Shown one piece after another: positions 34,850-43,941 of a DNA stretch of 64,000 nt. Below the pieces are notes generated by a model that was not told the DNA's origin, did not search any database, and saw nothing but the letters and a program-made list of their open reading frames with translations. Both the position numbers and the translations under genes were made by a program. Origin of the DNA: Embleya scabrispora (GTDB lineage Bacteria > Actinomycetota > Actinomycetes > Streptomycetales > Streptomycetaceae); the NCBI RefSeq assembly GCF_002024165.1, contig NZ_MWQN01000004.1, positions 124,001-188,000 on the forward strand. The letters are read 5' to 3'. Numbering within the stretch: the first letter of the stretch is position 1; each line of letters starts with the position of its first letter.

Positions 34850-35455
34850 TCACCGGGTGCCCGACGAGATCGTCGTCATCGCAGCCGACGCTTCGGGCGA
34901 GTCGGGGCGGTCGTCGGGGATCGCGGCGGCGACCTCGCGCACCAAGGCCCAGGCGTCGCGTACCGAGGTCTGCGAGGCCAGACGTGAGCCCAGGGCGGCG
35001 CGCAGGACGTAGCGGCCGTCGACGGTGGTGGGAGTGAGCAGGATTCGCCGGGTGGCGTCCAGGTCCGTGCGCAGACGTTCGGTGCGCGTGTTTTCGCCTT
35101 CGAGGCGGAAGCACACCAGTCCGAGTGTGTGCGAGACGAGTTCGAAGCCGGGGCTGTCCCGGACCAGGTCGGCGAACAAAGCGGCGAGCGAGAGCTGTTC
35201 GCGGATGTGCGTGCGCAGGCCCTCGATGCCGTGGGTGCGCAGGACGAACCACAGTTTCAAGGCCCGGAAGGGGTGCATGAGCGGCACCTGCCAGTCCCGG
35301 AAGTCGGTGACGTGGCCCGAGTCGCTGGCCTGGTTGCGCAGGAAGTCCGGGCGGATGTCCATGGCCGCGGTCAGGCTGCGTCGGTCGGCCACCCACATGG
35401 CGTCGCAGGGCGGCCCGGTCAGCAACCACTTCGCTGGATCCAGGGGCACCGACTG
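34850..35455 (-). pseudogene. Pyridoxal-dependent (aromatic amino acid) decarboxylase, 3' fragment
   Basis: About 200 C-terminal residues of a group II PLP decarboxylase: the PLP-lysine region reads LDPAKWLLTGPPCDAMWV, followed by MDIRPDFLRNQASDSGHVTD and FRDWQVPLMHPFRALKLWFV. In the family the Schiff-base lysine normally stands in NxHKWL; here the His is Ala. The first 280 or so residues, including the start, are absent. The sequence breaks at about 35455, where an opposite-strand gene fragment begins. Confidence 0.75.
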
Positions 35456-36034
35456 TTCTTCACCCTCACCCAGGCCACCGTCATCGCTCTGCGACACGCC
35501 CTGAACGCCCCTTCGCCCGCCGAGACGGCCCACGGCCTGGACAGCGCCGCGCACTTTCTGCGCGCCTGTGCGTCCGCCCTGCGGATCACCGCGTCCTTCG
35601 GCGTCGACGACTACCACGAGACCGTCCGGCCCTCGATGGCCCCACCGCATGTCCGCCGAACGGGGTTCTCCGGCCTGTGGTCGGCCGATCACCGGGTCCT
35701 GGTGCGGTGCCTGCGCGAGTGGGGTCTGGCCGCACCGACGAAGTCCGCCACCCTGCGGCCCGCCCACCGACGCCTGGTCCAGGTCCTGACCGAAGTGCAC
35801 CATGCCCATGTGGGCGTCTGCTCGCGCTTCGTCGGCTCCGGACCCTCCCTGCTCCGCGGCGCGGAACCGGGAGTGCAGGCGCTCGAACGCCTGTGTCGGC
35901 GCCGCCGCGCCGGTCTGGACGTCGCGCCCGCCGGCACGCCGGCCCGACTGCCCGACGCCCGGGACGGGATCATCACCGCTGCGCGGAATTCGTCCCGTGA
36001 CGGCCGCGCCCGCTACCTCGGGGGCGAGAGGTAG
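35456..36034 (+). pseudogene. PrnB/IDO-TDO-like haem protein, 3' fragment
   Basis: An open frame without a start that begins at the same breakpoint. FFTLTQATVIALRHALNAP, then YHETVRPSMAPPHVRRTGFS with GLWSADHRVL, and VLTEVHHAHVGVCSRFVGSG with PSLLRG follow in order. This pattern (M-x-PP before G-F-S-G-L-W-x-x-D-H, and a late histidine cluster) recalls the monodechloroaminopyrrolnitrin-synthase-like branch of the tryptophan dioxygenase superfamily. The N-terminal half is missing. The 3' end overlaps the metallo-hydrolase gene by 22 bases tail to tail. Confidence 0.45.
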
Positions 36035-36810
36035 GCGTCGACCAGTTCGTGGAGGCGGGCGCCGTCGAAGCTGCCCTCGTGTCCGGCGTGTACGACGTCG
36101 ACGTCCATCCCGAGGAGTCGGTGCATGCTGGAGCGGTAGGCGGCGACGTCGCTTCCGAGGAGGTCGTCGAGGAGGAACTCGTCGTAGACGACGTCGCCGG
36201 AGAAGAGGATGCGGTTTTCCCGGTCGTGGAGTCCTATGCTTCCGGGGCTGTGCCCGGGCAGGTGCAGTACGTGGAGCACGCGGTCGCCGAGGTCGATCTC
36301 GTCGCCCTCGGCCAGGGCCCTGGTCACGGCGGTGGGGAGCAACCGGTAGGTGGAGGTGTCGTAGTCGGCGTCGGGTACCGCGCCGACGAGCAACGGCGGC
36401 AGGTCGTCCGTGTAGAGGGCGGACATTCCGACCATGCCCGCCAGTTCGTCGGTGACCAGCGACCCGCGGCCCGCCTCGGCGACCGGTTCGGCGTCGTGTG
36501 CCCAGCATTGGGTGAACTCGTGTGCGGAGCCCATGTGGTCCAGGTGGGCGTGGGTGAGTACGACGACGGGCTCGCGGTGTGTGCCGACCAACTCGGGGAG
36601 CGCGCTCCGCAGGGACGCCACTCCCAGCCCGGTGTCGATCAGCAGGTCGTGGTCGCGGCCCCGGATGTGCCAGGTGTTCGCCCGCAGCAGGGGGTGCACG
36701 TGCGGCTCGGTGACGAGTGTGATCGCCTCGTCGATACGGGTGGCCGTGAACCACGGGGTGGCCACGGGCAGGGGCGCCGCCGTGGTTGTCACTCGACGGA
36801 TTTCGTTCAT
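36013..36810 (-). CDS. MBL-fold metallo-hydrolase
   Basis: 265 residues. The zinc motif HxHxDH is intact (H87, H89, D91, H92 in VLTHAHLDHMGSAHEF), the third His is in HVLHLPGHSPGSIGLHD, the bridging Asp in ILFSGDVVYDE and the last His in DVVHAGHEGSFDG. It is therefore likely an active binuclear-metal hydrolase of the glyoxalase II/lactonase type. Its ATG overlaps the probable end of the upstream permease (ATGA if the permease frame is restored), so the two were co-transcribed and functionally linked. Confidence 0.88.
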   Translation of the reverse strand: MNEIRRVTTTAAPLPVATPWFTATRIDEAITLVTEPHVHPLLRANTWHIRGRDHDLLIDTGLGVASLRSALPELVGTHREPVVVLTHAHLDHMGSAHEFTQCWAHDAEPVAEAGRGSLVTDELAGMVGMSALYTDDLPPLLVGAVPDADYDTSTYRLLPTAVTRALAEGDEIDLGDRVLHVLHLPGHSPGSIGLHDRENRILFSGDVVYDEFLLDDLLGSDVAAYRSSMHRLLGMDVDVVHAGHEGSFDGARLHELVDAYLSPPR

Positions 36811-37956
36811 GGTTTCGCTGCTTTCTCCGGGGCCGGCGGGGTGACGGGCGTTCGCGTGGGGCGGGTGGTCGGGGGTAGAGCACGGTCGTCAATACCGCGT
36901 AGAACAGTGCGTAGCAGGCGAGGGCGGTGCCCAGCAGGCCGTCGACGACCACGGCGGTGGAGCGGCGCCATGCGAACCCGGCGGCTTGCAGGCAGAGGCC
37001 GGAACTGTACATGGTCATCACGTTGTTGGTGATCGAGCCGAGCACGATGACCAGAAGGAACAGTGGGTGGAACCAGCCGGGCAGGATCGTCTGGAGGGAG
37101 GTCTGGGGTCGGTCATGTCGACGGCGGTTCCGGCGAGGACGCCGAGCACGCCGAGCGCGACCGAGGGAATGAACCCGCCCAACGCGGTATACAGGGCAAC
37201 GGCGCGACGGGAGGAGTCCTCGGGGAGGTAGCGCGCGTAGTCGGCGCTCATGCTCCACGACAACGGTGCGGCGGCGATGAGGCTGACGCCCGAGACGGCC
37301 ACGGCCCACAGGGACCATCCGGTCGGCGCGAACGACGGTTCGGGTGAGTAGTCCCAGTGGGCGTGAGCGAGTACGTAGGCGCCCAGGACTGTCATGACGG
37401 TGGTCGGCAGTGCCGTGAAGTACGGGCTCAGGCGCACGATGGTGGCGTGCCCGTAGGTGCTCAGGGACAGGGTGGCCGCGGCGACGACCAGGACGACGAC
37501 GATCCGCAGCGGCCGGTCGGCCGACAGGCCGATCCGCTCGGCGAGGGCGAAGCCGGCCAGCGCGCCGACGGACAGGTTGACGGCCTGGTAGGCGATGAAG
37601 GTGGGCAGGTTGAACACCGCGACGTTCACCCGGTTCCCGCGGGTGCCGAACATGCTTCGTGTCACCACGCTGCTGGGGGTACCGGAGGACACCCCGCTGA
37701 TCGCGAGCAGCCCGATCAGGCCCCAGAACAAGGTGCCCACGACGACGACCGCGATGCCCTGCCACGCGTCGAGGCCCAGCAGCACGAGCAGCCCACCGAG
37801 CAGCAGGCACAGGTAGTTGACGTTCGACGAAGCCCACACGGCGAGCAGCTCGCGCGGCCGACCGCGCCGGTCCGCCGGCGGGACGTGGTCGATGCCGAGG
37901 CTTTCGACCCGACCGAACTCGTCGACGGGGTCGGGTCTGGCGGGAGTGGTGGACAT
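36807..37956 (-). pseudogene. NCS1 cytosine/purine permease, frameshifted
   Basis: Begins MSTTPARPDPVDEFGRVESL and continues through clear NCS1 features (LLAVWASSNVNYLCLLLGGL, VSSGTPSSVVTRSMFGTRGN, then SWSMSADYARYLP). At 37105-37108, within a run of four G (plus strand), one base appears missing. The protein then continues in the next frame as TSLQTILPGWFHPLFLLVIV, then LGSITNNVMTMYSSGLCLQA and AGFAWRRSTAVVVDGLLG. A second shift near 36880 would bring the frame to a TGA overlapping the hydrolase ATG. At about 380 residues it would still lack the last helices of the family. Either a pseudogene or two homopolymer sequencing errors. Confidence 0.75.
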
Positions 37957-37997
37957 GGAGCCTCCGGACGGACGAGGCTTGCGCCTGCCGCACTGTA

Positions 37998-38022
37998 GAG
38001 CATGTGCTCAATAGTGTTGAGC
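37998..38022. promoter_or_regulatory. Nested palindromes, probable TetR operator
   Basis: GAGCA-TG-TGCTC (37998-38009) overlaps GCTCAA-TAGTG-TTGAGC (38006-38022). Both are perfect. They lie 24 bases before the TetR start and 42 bases before the permease start, in the only divergent promoter region of the group. They are the likely binding site through which the TetR protein represses itself and the permease/hydrolase genes. Confidence 0.65.
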
Positions 38023-38045
38023 GGTGATTCAATATGCTGTGCGGC

Positions 38046-38705
38046 ATGACGTCAAGACCCGAGTCGAAAGCACGGCGCAAATCGCCGCAGGACCGTCGCG
38101 CGGAGATCGTCGCCACGGCGACCCGAATGGCGCTGGAGATCGGACTCGAACAACTGACGCTGCGTCGGGTCGCCGAACGGCTGGGCGTGGCCAACAGCCT
38201 GGTCAGCCACTACTTTCCGTCGGTGGACGAGTTGCTCGCCGAGGCGTTCGACGCCGCCGCGCGCCAGGAGATCGACCGGGTCTACGCAGCCGCCGAGGCG
38301 GACCCGGATCCGGTGCGACGGGTGCTGGAAATCGTGGACGACTACGTCACCGGCGACCGGGAACGGATGGCCACGCTGTGGTTGGGGGCCTGGTACAACG
38401 GCCGCACCCGCCCGGCACTGCACGCCGCGGTGACCGAACTCATGAACGCCGAAATCGGCAGACTGGCCGCGCTGATCGAGGCCGGCAACGCCGAGGGGTC
38501 CTTTCGCGCGCCCGATCCGGTGTCCGGCGCGATCCGTATCCTCGCGGTGTGTGACGGGCTGAGCATCCAGGCGGTCATGCGCGCTCCGTGGGACCACACC
38601 GCGGCCCGCGAACTCGTATACATCGTCACCGAGCGGGAACTCGGTCTCCCCGCCGGCACATTCGACGCCGCCCGGTCGCGCGGTGGGGCGGACACGCCGT
38701 CGTAG
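38046..38705 (+). CDS. TetR-family transcriptional regulator (BetI-like)
   Basis: 219 residues. The HTH region is RRAEIVATATRMALEIGLEQ, then LTLRRVAERLGVANSLVSHY and FPSVDELLAEAF, close to the BetI type. The C-terminal domain has the TetR_C_6-like LGAWYNGRTRPALHAAVTEL. An in-frame ATG at 38034 also exists, but the one used here is next to the operator palindromes and gives the usual length. Expected target: the divergent permease/metallo-hydrolase genes. Confidence 0.9.
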   Translation: MTSRPESKARRKSPQDRRAEIVATATRMALEIGLEQLTLRRVAERLGVANSLVSHYFPSVDELLAEAFDAAARQEIDRVYAAAEADPDPVRRVLEIVDDYVTGDRERMATLWLGAWYNGRTRPALHAAVTELMNAEIGRLAALIEAGNAEGSFRAPDPVSGAIRILAVCDGLSIQAVMRAPWDHTAARELVYIVTERELGLPAGTFDAARSRGGADTPS

Positions 38706-38849
38706 ACCGCCGAAGCGAATGCCCCTCCTGCGGGGCTTCGGGCCGGAGTCGGGGCACGCCGACAGCCTCGGTGGCCGGCGAGAGTGCGCCACCGAGGCTG
38801 CCGGCCGGGCCGGAGCGGTTTCCGGGGGGTGCTTGCTCGGAAGCGCCAG

Positions 38850-39170
38850 TCGACGCGTTCGTGACCGCGGTCGACGATGTCGCCGAAGCGGCCGCCGAGG
38901 AACCCGAGGGGTTCACCGGCGCGTTCGCACACCTCCAGCACGCGTCCGATCACCACGATGTGGTCGCCGGCCGTAAAGTGCCGTTCGACGTCGCACTCCG
39001 GATGCGCGAACGCGTCGGGGACGACCGGTACCCGGTGTCTTCCGTGGATCACGTCCAGGCCGGCGAAGTGGTCCTCGCCCCGAGGCGCGAAGCGCAGCGC
39101 GAGGTGTTCCTGGCGAGCGGACAGGATGTCGACGGCGAAGCGCCCGGATTTGGTATCCCGGCCGCGCCGA
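38850..39170 (-). pseudogene. Flavin reductase-domain relic
   Basis: The minus strand reads FAVDILSARQEHLALRFAPR, then VPVVPDAFAHPECDVERHFT and AGDHIVVIGRVLEVCERAGE with PLGFLGGRFGDIV. This is the second half of an HpaC-like FMN reductase (the H-F-x-x-G-D-H-I-V-V-x-G-R-V block). The N-terminal FMN-binding half and start codon are missing; upstream it is joined to MFS transporter sequence. Confidence 0.6.
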
Positions 39171-39189
39171 CGAACGGCCCGCGCGCCGA

Positions 39190-39661
39190 CGTTCGGCGGC
39201 ACCGGCCGGCGCGGGCGCGGTGCGGCGCTGCCCGGCGAAGGCCAGTCCCCCGGCCACCACGAACGTCGCGGCCAAGGCCGTGCCGTGTGCCGCCCGGCCG
39301 CCCGCGTCGGCCGCGCCGACCAGGGCCGGTCCGGCCAGGTAGCACAGGCCGTTGCCGAGCGCTGTCGGTCAGGACCGGCAGCGCGCCCACCGCGACTCTG
39401 TGGCCCAGCAGGAGCAGCGGCAGTATCCGGGTCTGGCCGAAGTGGTCGATCAACCGGGCGAGTTGTGGTCCGCAGTGCCTCGGCGACGGCGAAGCCGGCG
39501 GTGACCAGGCCGGCCGTGGCATAGGAGCCGGTTCGGCCGTGTACCAGCCAGACGATGCCCAGTCCGGTCGTCGCGATGCCGATGCGGCCGAGGGTGGCGG
39601 TGAGGAAGAAGGCCGCGGCACCGGGGGTGCGCAGCAGGCTGCGATAGGTCGCCGACGACAC
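39190..39661 (-). pseudogene. MFS transporter relic with internal deletion
   Basis: Starts MSSATYRSLLRTPGAAAFFL, then TATLGRIGIATTGLGIVWLV (helix 1 and motif), continues in shifted frames with ARLIDHFGQTRILPLLLLGH, and jumps to a late segment (ALGNGLCYLAGPALVGAADA, then TALAATFVVAGGLAFAGQRR). Only the first two or three and the last two helices remain. It fuses into the flavin reductase relic. At least two frame changes are needed to read it. Confidence 0.55.
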
Positions 39662-39666
39662 GGCGG

Positions 39667-39969
39667 GTGCCCTTCGCTGCCCAGGGCGCCGAAGACCCCG
39701 GGTGGTCCGCCCCGCGCCGACCCGTGGTCAAAGGTTTCCTGGCCGCGGCCCCCGCCTGCACCGAGGCGTTACTCGGTGGCGATCCCGACCCCGAAGCGCA
39801 GGCGATGTGCCACGCCCTCGGCGCCGTCGCGCGAGGATTCGCCCCCGCGACGCCGGAGGCCCTCGCCCGGGACGGGGAACTCGCCCTGGCCACCGAGCAG
39901 AGAGCCCGCACGGACGACCTGGTAATCGAACTCGACACGAGAACCCTCGACATCCTCGCGAACGCCTGA
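39667..39969 (+). CDS. Hypothetical protein, 100 aa
   Basis: A short frame with an Ala-rich helical body (ACTEALLGGDPDPEAQAMCH, then ALGAVARGFAPATPEALARD). No ribosome-binding site is evident and the N-terminus overlaps the MFS relic promoter region. It could be the remaining C-terminal part of a larger helical regulator. I do not recognise it. Confidence 0.3.
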   Translation: MPFAAQGAEDPGWSAPRRPVVKGFLAAAPACTEALLGGDPDPEAQAMCHALGAVARGFAPATPEALARDGELALATEQRARTDDLVIELDTRTLDILANA

Positions 39970-40152
39970 ACGCGCGGGCCTCGATCGTCGCCGTGACCGT
40001 GCTCGCGCACGATCCGGCCGTCGGGGACACCGTGTCGGACCTCCCGACCGACGCTGTCGGCCACGCGCTCCGCCCCCGCTCCCCGAGCGCGCGGAATACC
40101 GAACGCGCCCCGACCGTGGGCGTGCCGCCGCAGCCCGGCCGCAGGGCCGGAC

Positions 40153-40479
40153 TCAGGTGAGGTCGAAGGTGAGGTTCACGGAGCCGTCCCCGTCCGACCC
40201 CTCCGTGAAGGTGAGGACTCCGTCCTCCGCCTCGACGATTCGCACCACGATCCCGCCGCGATCCTCGCCGGGAAACGCAAGGGAGAAGAGGGGATCCATC
40301 TCCATGAGGAAATCCCAGCCCTCACGTTCGGTCGTGCCGAGGCCCTCGACATGGCGACCGGTTCCCCGCCACCCGCCGACCGCGTCGACCGTGACGGTGA
40401 TGTCGATGTCGTACATCCCCAGGCACATCGAACCATTGGCCCACCACTCGAGCCGCGCCCGACCCACGAACCGATTCAT
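40153..40479 (-). CDS. Hypothetical protein, 108 aa
   Basis: An ATG frame with strong codon bias: NRFVGRARLEWWANGSMCLG, then MYDIDITVTVDAVGGWRGTG and GIVVRIVEAEDGVLTFTEGS. Mostly beta strands, ending in LTFDLT. It resembles small actinobacterial proteins of unknown function that adopt a beta-barrel or sandwich. No export signal. Neighbours give no functional hint, although it precedes the trypsin-NACHT island. Confidence 0.5.
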   Translation of the reverse strand: MNRFVGRARLEWWANGSMCLGMYDIDITVTVDAVGGWRGTGRHVEGLGTTEREGWDFLMEMDPLFSLAFPGEDRGGIVVRIVEAEDGVLTFTEGSDGDGSVNLTFDLT

Positions 40480-41020
40480 GAACACACCATGCACGACGCC
40501 CGATCCGCTCCATCCACCGGACCCACGCCCGCGACGGTCCTGCGACCCGCACTCCGACGAGCGAACGGCCGGCCTCGGCGCGGCCCTCGACGCCGGACGC
40601 CCTTTGGCGCCAGGGCGGTTCCCCACCGCCGAGCCCCGCGAACGCCTGCACACCGACCTCGCCCGCGCCTGCCGACAACTCGGCAAACCCGATCGGCTCG
40701 CTGATGGCGCGGCGATGGACGGCCGTCTCTCGTGTCAGGATCCGTTGCTGACGTTGTTGCGCGCACGACACGCCATTCGCGACGGTCGCCACCATGTCTC
40801 CGGACTATCGGCGCGGCGCATCGACGTGGCCGGCGGTACAGCAGCCGGGACGATCCGCCGGACGATCGCGCGGTGGATCCCTCACGCGCGTGTCCGCGGC
40901 GTGCGCCGCCGGCCGGGCCGGAGTTCTCTGATCGCCTGACGACGCCAAATGGCGGCGGCTACCCTCGGTTTCCGGGGAGCGCGGACCGCCTTCGGCGTCC
41001 GCGAGACGGACGGGGGAACC
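40480..41020. other. Interval without a supportable gene
   Basis: 540 bases upstream of the trypco2/NACHT operon. A plus-strand frame around 40540-40780 (ERLHTDLARACRQLGKPDRL) has coding flavour but no start or family. The operon promoter must lie in the last 200 bases. Confidence 0.35.
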
Positions 41021-41377
41021 ATGGGCGCCGATCAGGCGGGTATCGAACTCGCCAGCGCTGTACAGTCGTTGCGCGACGAGTTGATCGAGGCTGCGGCCCG
41101 GGGCGCCGGCCGGAACGTACGGTTCACGGTGGAGACCATCGAGTTGGAGTTCACCGTGGAGTTGCGGGAGGACACCACAGGCAAGGCCGGCGTCAAGGCC
41201 TGGGTGATCTCCGCGGGGGCGGAGGCGTCGCTGGGCAGGACGAACACGCACCGCGTGAAACTGGCGCTGAGCGCCAGGGACACCACGACCGGCCGCGCGC
41301 TGGAGATCGGCAACCCCGACCGCGGCAGCACCTCGGGCTTCACGCACGAGAATCCGGGCGACGACGGCGGCAGCTGA
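41021..41377 (+). CDS. Trypco2-family protein
   Basis: 118 residues with the trypco2 pattern: an N-terminal helix IELASAVQSLRDELIEAAAR, then strands NVRFTVETIELEFTVELRED, a helical turn and KAWVISAGAEASLGRTNTHR, then VKLALSARD. Trypco2 domains are described in predicted bacterial conflict systems together with trypsin-like peptidases and STAND/NACHT NTPases. That is exactly what follows here: the stop codon overlaps the start of the trypsin-NACHT gene (TGATG). It is probably the substrate or adaptor of the peptidase. Confidence 0.75.
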   Translation: MGADQAGIELASAVQSLRDELIEAAARGAGRNVRFTVETIELEFTVELREDTTGKAGVKAWVISAGAEASLGRTNTHRVKLALSARDTTTGRALEIGNPDRGSTSGFTHENPGDDGGS

Positions 41378-43779
41378 TGCACCCGCACCGCTCGCGCGTT
41401 GCCGCCGTGTTCGGTACCGGCCAGGGCAGCGGATATCTGCTGAGCCCGCGCCTGATCCTCACGTCCGCTCACGTCGTGGGCGGCACGACTGCCGACGCGA
41501 TCGCGATCGGCGGGGCCGGGGAGGTGTCCTGCGATGTCGTGTGGCGACGCAAGGACGCGCAGTGCGACGCGGCGTTGCTGATGGCCCGCGCCGATCTCCT
41601 GCCGGACAACGCGCCGGACGTCTTCGCCGCCCCGCTCCGCTGGGGCGAATTCACGACCTTACGCCCGTGGGACGACGGCCAGACCATCGGATTCCCCCAG
41701 GTGCAGCGCGGTGACCGGAACCAACTCGACACCGAGCATGTGACGGGGCGGATCAAACCGGGGTCGTCGCTGCTTCGCGGTCGGTACGTACTGGAGGCGA
41801 CCGGCACGGCACCGGATTCCGCATCGGCGTGGTCGGGCCTGTCCGGTGCCGCTCTCTTCGCCGGCACGGCGTTGGTGGCGGTGGTGGATCAGGCGCCGAT
41901 CGGGTGGGGCCACGGGCGAGTGGAAGCGGTCCCGGTCCGCGTGATCGCCGACGACCGCGGTTTCCAGGCGGCCGTGCGCATGTACGGAGAGCTGGACGTC
42001 GTCGTGGAAACACTGGACCCGGTCCCCGACGACGAGCGCCGTGACCGCGCGTTCGAAACGGAATATCGGGCATACATCGCCCGCCGCCACGCGAATGTCG
42101 AGACGCTCGGGGACACCGAGAGCGACCGGATCGTGCTGCCGCTCGACTCCGCTTTTCTGGCTCTCGAGTTGGCCCGGACGTCTCCGCGCATTCGCCTGGA
42201 CGGGGTCGACCCCGGCGCGGAGACCGACGTCGGAAAGCGCATGCATGAAGCGATGTCCGGCCGCACGCGCATCCTGCTACAGGGCGCGGCCGGTTCCGGC
42301 AAGACGACGCTCATGCAGTGGCTCGCGGTGCGCACGGCTCAAGGGGACCTGCCACCGGAGCTGAGTCGGCTGGAGAACCGAGTTCCTTTCGTGATCCCCC
42401 TGCGTGCCCTCGGCGACATGCGACGCGGCCCCGAGGCCGAGCAGTTGCCGAGCGCCCTGGGGTACCCGGCCGCGGCCGCCCAGCCGCCGAACTGGTCGGC
42501 GCGGCTCTTCAGGCAAGGGCGCGGCCTGCTCCTGGTGGACGGCATCGACGAGATCCTCCGCGAACACCGCCCCAGGGTGCGCTCGTGGCTGGAGGGCTTC
42601 CTGTCGCTGTATCCGGAGACCGCGGTGGTGGCGACGTCCCGGACCTCGGCGATTCCGTACGACTGGCTACCGGGGTACGCGTTCACGACGCTGAGCGTGC
42701 TGCCCATGAGCCCGGCGGACGTGGACCGCTTCATCGATCGTTGGTTCGGCGCCATGGCCGACAAGCCGGAGTGGCACTGGGCCAGAGACCAGGTCGAGGG
42801 AACCGGCGCCCGAGTACGGGAGCAACTGGCTACCCGGCCCAACCTTGCCCAGCTGGCCGCCAATCCCCGGCTGTGCACGCTGATCTGCAAAACGGCGCTG
42901 CTCAGCGGCCACAGACCGCCGGAGAGTCCGCTGTCGCTCCACGAAGCCGCTCTGGACCTCCTGCTGCACCGACGTGACGCGCAGCGGGGATTCGCCGCCA
43001 CCGAAGGCGTCCACTTGCATCATTCCGAGCAGGGGCTGCTTTTCGAGGCGCTGGCCTCGTGGATGGTGGTCAACGACCAAACGGACATGGGATACCCGCG
43101 GGCCCGGAAGATCATCAGACGCGCCGGTCCGCGCAGCCTTCGCACCAAGTACACCGAGGCAGTCCTACAGCACCTGGTGGTGCGCAGCGGAATCCTGCGC
43201 GACGTCGGGGACGACAGCTTCGCCTTCGAACACAGCACCTTCCGCGACTACTTCGCGGGCCGGGCGTTCGCGGCAGACGGCCATGTCGGTTTTCTGGTGA
43301 AGAACGCGCACGATCCGGCCTACGAAGACGTCGTCCGCATGACGGCCGGGCACTGCCAGGGCCGCGACGCCGACTCCCTGTTGGCGGCGCTGGTCGCCCG
43401 TGGCGACCGCGAGCCCGTTCACCGGATGCGCCTCCACGTACTGGCGGCCTCATGCCTCGACTACACGGTCCAGGTCGACCCGGCGGTGCGCGCGGCCGTT
43501 TCCCGGCGCGTCGAGGTGCTGATGCCTCCGGACGACGACGCGGCCGCCGATGTACTGGCGGAGGTCGGACCGATGGCGCTGCCCCTGCTGCCGACTCCGG
43601 ACGGTCTCTCCGCCGATCAGGCGCGCGCCGTCGTCCTGACGGCGTGCAAGATCGGCGGCCCGGGAGCGGTTGCCGTGCTGGAACGCTTCGCGGCGTTCGA
43701 CGACTCCGTGGTCCGGGAACGCGTGCGCTGGGGGCGCGAACGCGTCGGCTCGCCGCCGGCATCAGCGTTCGCGGACTGA
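41377..43779 (+). CDS. Trypsin-like peptidase fused to NACHT NTPase
   Basis: 800 residues. The N-terminal trypsin fold has the triad H32 (LILTSAHVVGG), D64 (QCDAALLMA) and S156 (WSGLSGAALFAG). The NACHT module follows: Walker A QGAAGSGKTTLMQWLA (from 302), Walker B LLLVDGIDEILRE (384-396), the sensor arginine segment VVATSRTSAIPYDWLPGY, and a winged-helix/helical region with FAFEHSTFRDYFAGRAFA, the conserved end of NACHT domains. The C-terminal 130 residues are helical and may form a short sensor superstructure. Such proteins act as NLR-like immune sensors; activation of the peptidase on ligand binding is the expected mechanism. It is coupled to the trypco2 gene. Confidence 0.92.
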   Translation: MHPHRSRVAAVFGTGQGSGYLLSPRLILTSAHVVGGTTADAIAIGGAGEVSCDVVWRRKDAQCDAALLMARADLLPDNAPDVFAAPLRWGEFTTLRPWDDGQTIGFPQVQRGDRNQLDTEHVTGRIKPGSSLLRGRYVLEATGTAPDSASAWSGLSGAALFAGTALVAVVDQAPIGWGHGRVEAVPVRVIADDRGFQAAVRMYGELDVVVETLDPVPDDERRDRAFETEYRAYIARRHANVETLGDTESDRIVLPLDSAFLALELARTSPRIRLDGVDPGAETDVGKRMHEAMSGRTRILLQGAAGSGKTTLMQWLAVRTAQGDLPPELSRLENRVPFVIPLRALGDMRRGPEAEQLPSALGYPAAAAQPPNWSARLFRQGRGLLLVDGIDEILREHRPRVRSWLEGFLSLYPETAVVATSRTSAIPYDWLPGYAFTTLSVLPMSPADVDRFIDRWFGAMADKPEWHWARDQVEGTGARVREQLATRPNLAQLAANPRLCTLICKTALLSGHRPPESPLSLHEAALDLLLHRRDAQRGFAATEGVHLHHSEQGLLFEALASWMVVNDQTDMGYPRARKIIRRAGPRSLRTKYTEAVLQHLVVRSGILRDVGDDSFAFEHSTFRDYFAGRAFAADGHVGFLVKNAHDPAYEDVVRMTAGHCQGRDADSLLAALVARGDREPVHRMRLHVLAASCLDYTVQVDPAVRAAVSRRVEVLMPPDDDAAADVLAEVGPMALPLLPTPDGLSADQARAVVLTACKIGGPGAVAVLERFAAFDDSVVRERVRWGRERVGSPPASAFAD

Positions 43780-43941
43780 TCGGGGCCTGATGGATGGGAT
43801 CGTCGTTTGATGTGATGTGGATGTCCGTGGTGGCCTGACCGATGGCCGGTGAGTTGCGTGGCGACGCACGGTCGGAACCGTTGCAAGGTCGGCTACTGAC
43901 GACATGAGGCAGCGGGCTACCAACCGCCCCGAGCAAATCCG

